A DNA stretch of 64,000 nucleotides from Xanthomonas theicola (lineage in GTDB: Bacteria; Pseudomonadota; Gammaproteobacteria; Xanthomonadales; Xanthomonadaceae). Numbering within the stretch: position 1 is the stretch's first letter; every line of letters starts with the position of its first letter. The notes under the pieces are model-generated. The model searched no databases. It worked only from the letters and a program-made list of their open reading frames with translations, and had not been told where the DNA came from. The position numbers and the translations under genes are program-made. Location: the NCBI RefSeq assembly GCF_014236795.1, contig NZ_CP049017.1, positions 412,001-476,000 of the forward strand, written 5' to 3'. Positions 60,435 to 64,000 of the stretch are shown here, piece by piece.

Positions 60435-61328
60435 ATGATTGTCGTGACAGGAGCCGGGGGTCATCTCGGCAAGGCTGTGGTGGACGGTCTGCTGCGGCGC
60501 GTATCGGCCGATCAGATCGCCGTAAGCGTCCGCGATCCGGGCAAGGCCTCCCAGTTCGCTAAACGCGGTGTCAGGATACGCACCGGCGACTTCGCAGACG
60601 CCGCCAGCCTGGAGCGAGCCTTTGCCAACGCTGATCAGGTTCTGATCGTCTCCACTGACAAGCTTGGTGACGAGGCGCGACAGCTTCACCGCACCGCGAT
60701 CGGCGCTGCACGCGATGCGGGCGTCCGACGCATTCTCTACACCAGCCACATGGGCGCGCGGGCGGGATCGCCGTTCCTGCCAGCCGATCAGCATGCGGCC
60801 ACCGAGGCGGACCTTGCGGAGACTGGGGTGGCGTACACAGCGCTACGCCACGGCTTCTACGCCGAAAGCTGCCTACAGATGATCGGTGCCGATCTCAGTG
60901 CGGGCGAGTTGCTGACGCCTGAGGACGGCCCGGTCAGTTGGACGGCACGTGCCGACCTGGCGGAGGCGGACGCGGCGATCCTCGCGGACGAGGAGGACTG
61001 GAGCGGCGCCACGCAGCCGCTTACCGCCGGGGAAGTGCTGACCATGGCGGAACTGGCGGCCATTGCGTCTGAGATCACGGGGCGCTACGTGCGCCATACG
61101 GTCGTCCCGGACGAGGAGTGGCGGAACGCGCGGGTCGCCGCCGGCATGCCCCCGTTCTACGCCAACATGCTGCTCGGCGTGTTCCGTGCCGCTCGACGCG
61201 GCGACTTCGCGGCCACCGACCAGACACTGGAAAAGCTGCTCGGCCGCACACCTTGCACGATGCGCGACGTGCTTCCCGCACTTCTTCCTGACCTCACAGA
61301 CCTGCGCTACCGGAAAGAGCTCACATGA
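60435..61328 (+). CDS. NmrA-like/QOR2-type NAD(P)-binding oxidoreductase
   Basis: A 297-residue atypical short-chain dehydrogenase with MIVVTGAGGHLGKAVVDGL, RDPGKASQFAKRGV, and the VRRILYTSHMGARAGSPF substrate stretch. It resembles E. coli QorB (NAD(P)H:quinone oxidoreductase 2) and NmrA-type sensors. The gene overlaps the VOC protein start by 4 bases. Regulation by the divergent TetR is likely. Confidence 0.87.
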   Translation: MIVVTGAGGHLGKAVVDGLLRRVSADQIAVSVRDPGKASQFAKRGVRIRTGDFADAASLERAFANADQVLIVSTDKLGDEARQLHRTAIGAARDAGVRRILYTSHMGARAGSPFLPADQHAATEADLAETGVAYTALRHGFYAESCLQMIGADLSAGELLTPEDGPVSWTARADLAEADAAILADEEDWSGATQPLTAGEVLTMAELAAIASEITGRYVRHTVVPDEEWRNARVAAGMPPFYANMLLGVFRAARRGDFAATDQTLEKLLGRTPCTMRDVLPALLPDLTDLRYRKELT

Positions 61329-61822
61329 CCAAATTCAGCACACTCTCATATGCCGGGATCGTTCTCGGCCTGCTCATGTCACCACCAACATTCGGACAAA
61401 CCGTCCCAATGACCGAGATCACGAAGTTTCATCACCTCGGCATCGTCGTCAAGGATATCGAAGCTAGCACGCAATGGTATGTCGACAATCTCGGCTTCGA
61501 GCGCCTGTATGCCTATGGTTGGCCGGGGGTGAAGGCCGCCTTCATAGGTCGGGGCGACCTGAAGATCGAGTTGTTCCAGAACGAGCTAGCGACGCCAATG
61601 GCCGCGGAGCGTCGCCAAGCCGAGACGAACCTGCGAATCGGTGGCATCAACCATTTCGCAATCGAGGTCGCCGACCTCGATGCGACGGTCGCGGCGTTGC
61701 GGGAAAAGGGCATCGACGTCGTGTCTCCGCCGCGCGAGGTTCCCAACAGTGGCGGCAGCCGTTTCGCCTTCGTTCACGACAACGAGCAAATGCTCATAGA
61801 GCTTTTCCAGCCTGCTCGATAA
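61325..61822 (+). CDS. VOC (glyoxalase) family protein with an N-terminal leader
   Basis: A 165-residue protein. Residues 1-25 look like a signal peptide (YAGIVLGLLMSPPTFGQ), followed by a VOC fold: FHHLGIVVKDIEAS, KIELFQ, INHFAIEVADLDAT, and LIELFQP, giving the expected His-Glu-His-Glu metal ligands. A VOC enzyme with a leader is unusual. The substrate could be a reactive dicarbonyl or an aromatic compound; sequence alone does not decide. It is coupled to the NmrA-like gene. Confidence 0.85.
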   Translation: MTKFSTLSYAGIVLGLLMSPPTFGQTVPMTEITKFHHLGIVVKDIEASTQWYVDNLGFERLYAYGWPGVKAAFIGRGDLKIELFQNELATPMAAERRQAETNLRIGGINHFAIEVADLDATVAALREKGIDVVSPPREVPNSGGSRFAFVHDNEQMLIELFQPAR

Positions 61823-61924
61823 TCCCACGACCAGTCTGATCGCGGGTTAGCCTATGATCGGGACAGCACCGGCTGCTTTCCCGATTAACCACCGTTTTTG
61901 GGAAAACTAACGGCATTCGCCAAA

Positions 61925-62085
61925 GGCAGCTTACTGCTAAACCTCGAAGTGCAGCCCTGCCAGCATCTCGGGCAGACGTTCGTAGTCGCGGGCCAGACAC
62001 CGGAGGCGATTGACCCAGCCAAAGCTGCGCTCCACTACCCAACGCCGCGGCAACAACACGAACCCCTTCTTGGCCTGCTGCAGTT
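61925..62085 (-). mobile_element. IS5 family transposase C-terminal fragment
   Basis: On the minus strand it reads [37 protein letters not shown], the end of an IS5-type (IS1031-like) transposase. It has no start and no catalytic DDE upstream. Flanking sequence is non-coding. Confidence 0.75.
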
Positions 62086-62225
62086 TCACCAACGTAGCTC
62101 AATGCCTTCTTTCTGCGCCGCCTCGGCCGAATCCTTGTCCGTCTTGACCTGCCCCCTTTGGCCCTACCAGTGTCGAGTTGAGGCTGTAAAAAAACTGATC
62201 TTATGACCGTTCTCCCACGGTAAAT

Positions 62226-62250
62226 TGGACCGGCCAGATTTCCGTAGACA
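62226..62250 (+). repeat. IS3 left inverted repeat
   Basis: Begins TGGACCGGCCAG and ends TAGACA; pairs with 63441-63465 with only a few mismatches in the middle. No target-site duplication is evident in the flanks. Confidence 0.75.
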
Positions 62251-62251
62251 C

Positions 62252-63120
62252 TCAGTCGCCGCTCTGCGCGTAGCGCCTTTCAAACTCTACCGGTGACACG
62301 CCGCCAGCGGAACCATGCCGGCGGATCGGGTTGTAGAACATCTCGATATAGTCGAACACGTCCGATGCCGCCATGGCGCGTGTCGGGTAGATCCGACGCT
62401 TGATACGTTCCTTCTTCAAGACGCTGAAGAAGCTCTCGGCCACGGCGTTGTCATGGCAGTTCCCGCGTCGGCTCATGCTCGGCACCATCCGGTGCGCCTT
62501 CAGGAACGACTGCCAATCGCTGCTGGTGAACTGCCAGCCCTGGTCGGAGTGCACCATCACGCCAGGACCGGGCTTGCGCCGCCACGCCGCTGCCACCAGT
62601 GCCTGCAGCACCAGATCGCTGGTCATTGTCGAAGCGGTTGCCCAACCCACGATCTGGCGCCAATACAGCTCCATTACCGCTGCCAAGAACAGCCAGCCCT
62701 CGTAGGTGCGGAGATAGGTGATGTCCGTGACCCAGACCTTGTTCGGGGCCTGCGGAATGAAGTCCCGGTTGAGCACATTCGCCACCACGCCGACCGGACC
62801 TCCCCGCTAACGCGGCTTGCTGCCGTAGCCAACCTGCGCTCGCAAGCCTTCGGCCTTCATCAAGCGCCGCACCCGGTGACGGCTGCAACGCTCGCCGGCC
62901 TCACGCAGATCCAGGGTGAGCTTGCGATAGCCGTACACCGCGCCGCTGGCCAGCCAGTGGTGCTTGATCAGGCCCAGCAAGCGCTGGTCCTCGCGTTCGC
63001 GGACGCTGGTGCCGTTGCGCAGCCAGGCCTAGTAACCACTGCGATGCACGCCCAGCACCCGGCACATCGTCGCCAGACGAAACTCCCGGACGTGCGCACG
63101 CATGAACGCGTACTTCGCCC
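62252..63120 (-). pseudogene. IS3 OrfB transposase, two in-frame TAG codons
   Basis: The frame gives FMRAHVREFRLATMCRVLGVHRSGY, then TAG (63029-63031), then AWLRNGTSVREREDQRLLGLIKHHWLASGAVYGYRKL and a second TAG (62807-62809). The integrase core that follows (DITYLRTYEG, HSDQGWQF, ESFFSVLKKE) holds DDE. A normal OrfAB fusion by -1 frameshifting would be cut by both stops. Confidence 0.8.
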
Positions 63121-63402
63121 TTACCCCTTGGCAAAGTACGCGGCGGCTTTTTCTAGGATGTCGCGCTCCTCGGTTACCCGCCTCAGTTCGGCCTTGAGCC
63201 GGCGAATCTCCGCTGAGTCGGTCGACGCCGCTGCAGCGCCGGCTGCCGGCGCCATCTTCCTGGCGGCCTGCACCCACCCGTATAGCGTGTGCTTGGGAAT
63301 CCCGATTCGGGAGGCCACATCCACCACCGTGAAGCCGCGTTCGATCACCTGCTTCACCGCCTCGGCCCGGAACTCATCCGTGTACTGCTTGCTGTTGCCC
63401 AT
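63121..63402 (-). CDS. IS3 OrfA transposase
   Basis: A 93-residue DNA-binding protein with the HTH QYTDEFRAEAVKQVIERGFTVVDVASRIGIPKHTLYGW and a leucine-zipper-like end (EIRRLKAELRRVTEERDILEKAAAYFAKG). The start ATG at 63402 follows GAGGTGT. Intact, unlike OrfB. Confidence 0.9.
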   Translation of the reverse strand: MGNSKQYTDEFRAEAVKQVIERGFTVVDVASRIGIPKHTLYGWVQAARKMAPAAGAAAASTDSAEIRRLKAELRRVTEERDILEKAAAYFAKG

Positions 63403-63440
63403 AAACACCTCGGTCATTGCCATCAATTATGGCGTCCGGA

Positions 63441-63465
63441 TGTCTACGAAAGGCTGGCCGGTCCA
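63441..63465 (-). repeat. IS3 right inverted repeat
   Basis: Complement of the repeat at 62226; begins TGTCTACG and ends GGCCGGTCCA on the plus strand. Confidence 0.75.
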
Positions 63466-63623
63466 GTGGCCCTAACAAGGGAGGCGCGTAGCGCTCCCGC
63501 AGCCGCTTTGAGCGGCTCACATCTCTAAAGCCCCCGGCTTTGCCGGGGGATATTTACTCGGCAATCGAGCGGATCGCTGCGATTGGCCTGCATCGGCGGT
63601 AACCCGCAGGCACGATTGGATGC
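63466..63623. other. Hairpin-rich gap, possible IS200/IS605 end
   Basis: Three hairpins: GGGAGGCGCG/CGCTCCC, AGCCGC/GCGGCT, and CCCCCGGCTTTGCCGGGGG (63532-63550). The last resembles the subterminal hairpin at the end of IS200/IS605 elements. No transposase of that type is visible. It could also be a simple terminator. Confidence 0.35.
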
Positions 63624-64000
63624 CTAAACATGCAATTGCCTGCTGTCGACCCATTGCCCTGCCTCATCCGGCACGTCCTGCGGCTTGACTGGCGTGCGCC
63701 CGCGCAGTCGCCCAACCCAACACCAGCCCAGGGCCGATACGGCGCAGAACCACGGCGTCCGCAATCTGGCATCGGTGACCAGGATCGGGCGGGCATTGGC
63801 TGGAATCAGTGTCCTCGGCTGCTGCAAGAAGCGTTTTTTGCGCCAGGCGACCCCTGCTGCTCCTGGGACGACCATGTCCAGCTAAGGTGAGCGTGCGCCC
63901 GCCCACCGGCACGGCCGCACGCAGCAGACACCACGATTTGTCCGGCTTCAGGTCGCTCCAGTCGATGACGATCACAGGCTGGGCGCCGCCCAGTGCGCCA
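63624..64000 (-). mobile_element. IS4 family transposase fragment, frameshifted, cut by window edge
   Basis: On the minus strand VIVIDWSDLKPDKSWCLLRAAVPVGGRTLTL continues in another frame as WRKKRFLQQPRTLIPANARPILVTDARLRTPWF and VGRLRGRTPVKPQDV. These are DDE-domain parts of an IS4 transposase. A frameshift near 63870 breaks it. The upstream part is outside the window. Confidence 0.75.

Larger units (their letters stand above)
62226..63465 (-). mobile_element. IS3 family element with two amber stops in orfB
   Basis: About 1,240 bases between imperfect 25-base inverted repeats: TGGACCGGCCAG...TAGACA at 62226-62250 and its complement at 63441-63465. On the minus strand OrfA (63402 to 63121) is intact and OrfB (from about 63120 to 62252) has the integrase core WVTDITYLRTYEGWLFLAAVMEL, VMVHSDQGWQF and DNAVAESFFSVLKKE. 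OrfB is cut by TAG at 63029-63031 and at 62807-62809, both in the normal frame, so transposition is probably lost. Confidence 0.88.

Overview
The window is a high-GC gammaproteobacterial chromosome segment that I read as Xanthomonas or a close relative in the Lysobacteraceae. The gene order asd, fimV, truA, trpF, (divergent lysR), trpB, trpA, accD, glmM fits that family. So do the TonB-dependent receptors without a CarboxypepD_reg extension, the intergenic heptamer repeats of the GGGACTC type, and the GTGGGAGCG repeats. No rRNA, tRNA or CRISPR array was seen. The genus is inferred from gene content and style, not from a database search.

Layout: 0.4-2.4 kb holds a DMT exporter, an alkyltransferase-like protein and a rhomboid protease. 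2.5-6.6 kb (minus strand) is an accessory block with two copies of a lipoprotein/lipase pair and one coiled-coil membrane protein. 6.9-21.6 kb is an exported-peptidase and receptor region: two M13 peptidases, one lacking a zinc ligand, a PYROXD2-like flavoprotein, an S9 peptidase and two TonB-dependent receptors. 22.3-25.8 kb is housekeeping: Mrp/ApbC, Dcd, a small membrane protein, HIT, dienelactone hydrolase and GreB. 25.9-35.2 kb is a second accessory block: a truncated IS30 fused to a broken rhomboid gene, an unknown secreted protein, virB5, a frameshifted virB6, a duplicated VirB6-tail/DUF4189-like cassette, two unknown proteins, a third lipoprotein/lipase/coiled-coil module and an IS5 remnant. 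35.4-55.9 kb is core: NudK, a HerA-like ATPase, a LysM lytic transglycosylase, Psd, SCO, PrmB, AroC, a hydroxyacid dehydrogenase, Asd, FimV, TruA, the trp genes, AccD and GlmM. 55.9-64 kb is an IS-rich island with IS3, IS110, IS5, IS3 and IS4 pieces around two small acquired operons: Rrf2/thioredoxin-reductase-like/methyltransferase, and TetR divergent from an NmrA-like/VOC pair.

The most interesting biology is in the two accessory blocks. Three copies of one module (predicted immunity-like lipoprotein, class 3 lipase with a Gln-rich tail, and in two cases a coiled-coil membrane protein) occur in the window. One copy lies next to the only type IV secretion genes present, virB5 and virB6, which suggests lipase effector/immunity pairs of a bacteria-killing T4SS in a partly decayed locus. 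Beside virB6, a near-identical copy of the virB6 3' end carries a different tail and is followed by a diverged copy of the DUF4189-like gene. This resembles the orphan-module arrangement of polymorphic toxin systems. Both ideas are inferences from sequence and layout.

Gene decay is common in the accessory blocks: frameshifts in virB6, in the second lipase and in one coiled-coil gene, and degenerate IS elements. There is also a frameshifted gene inside the trp cluster and a partial tail duplication beside psd.
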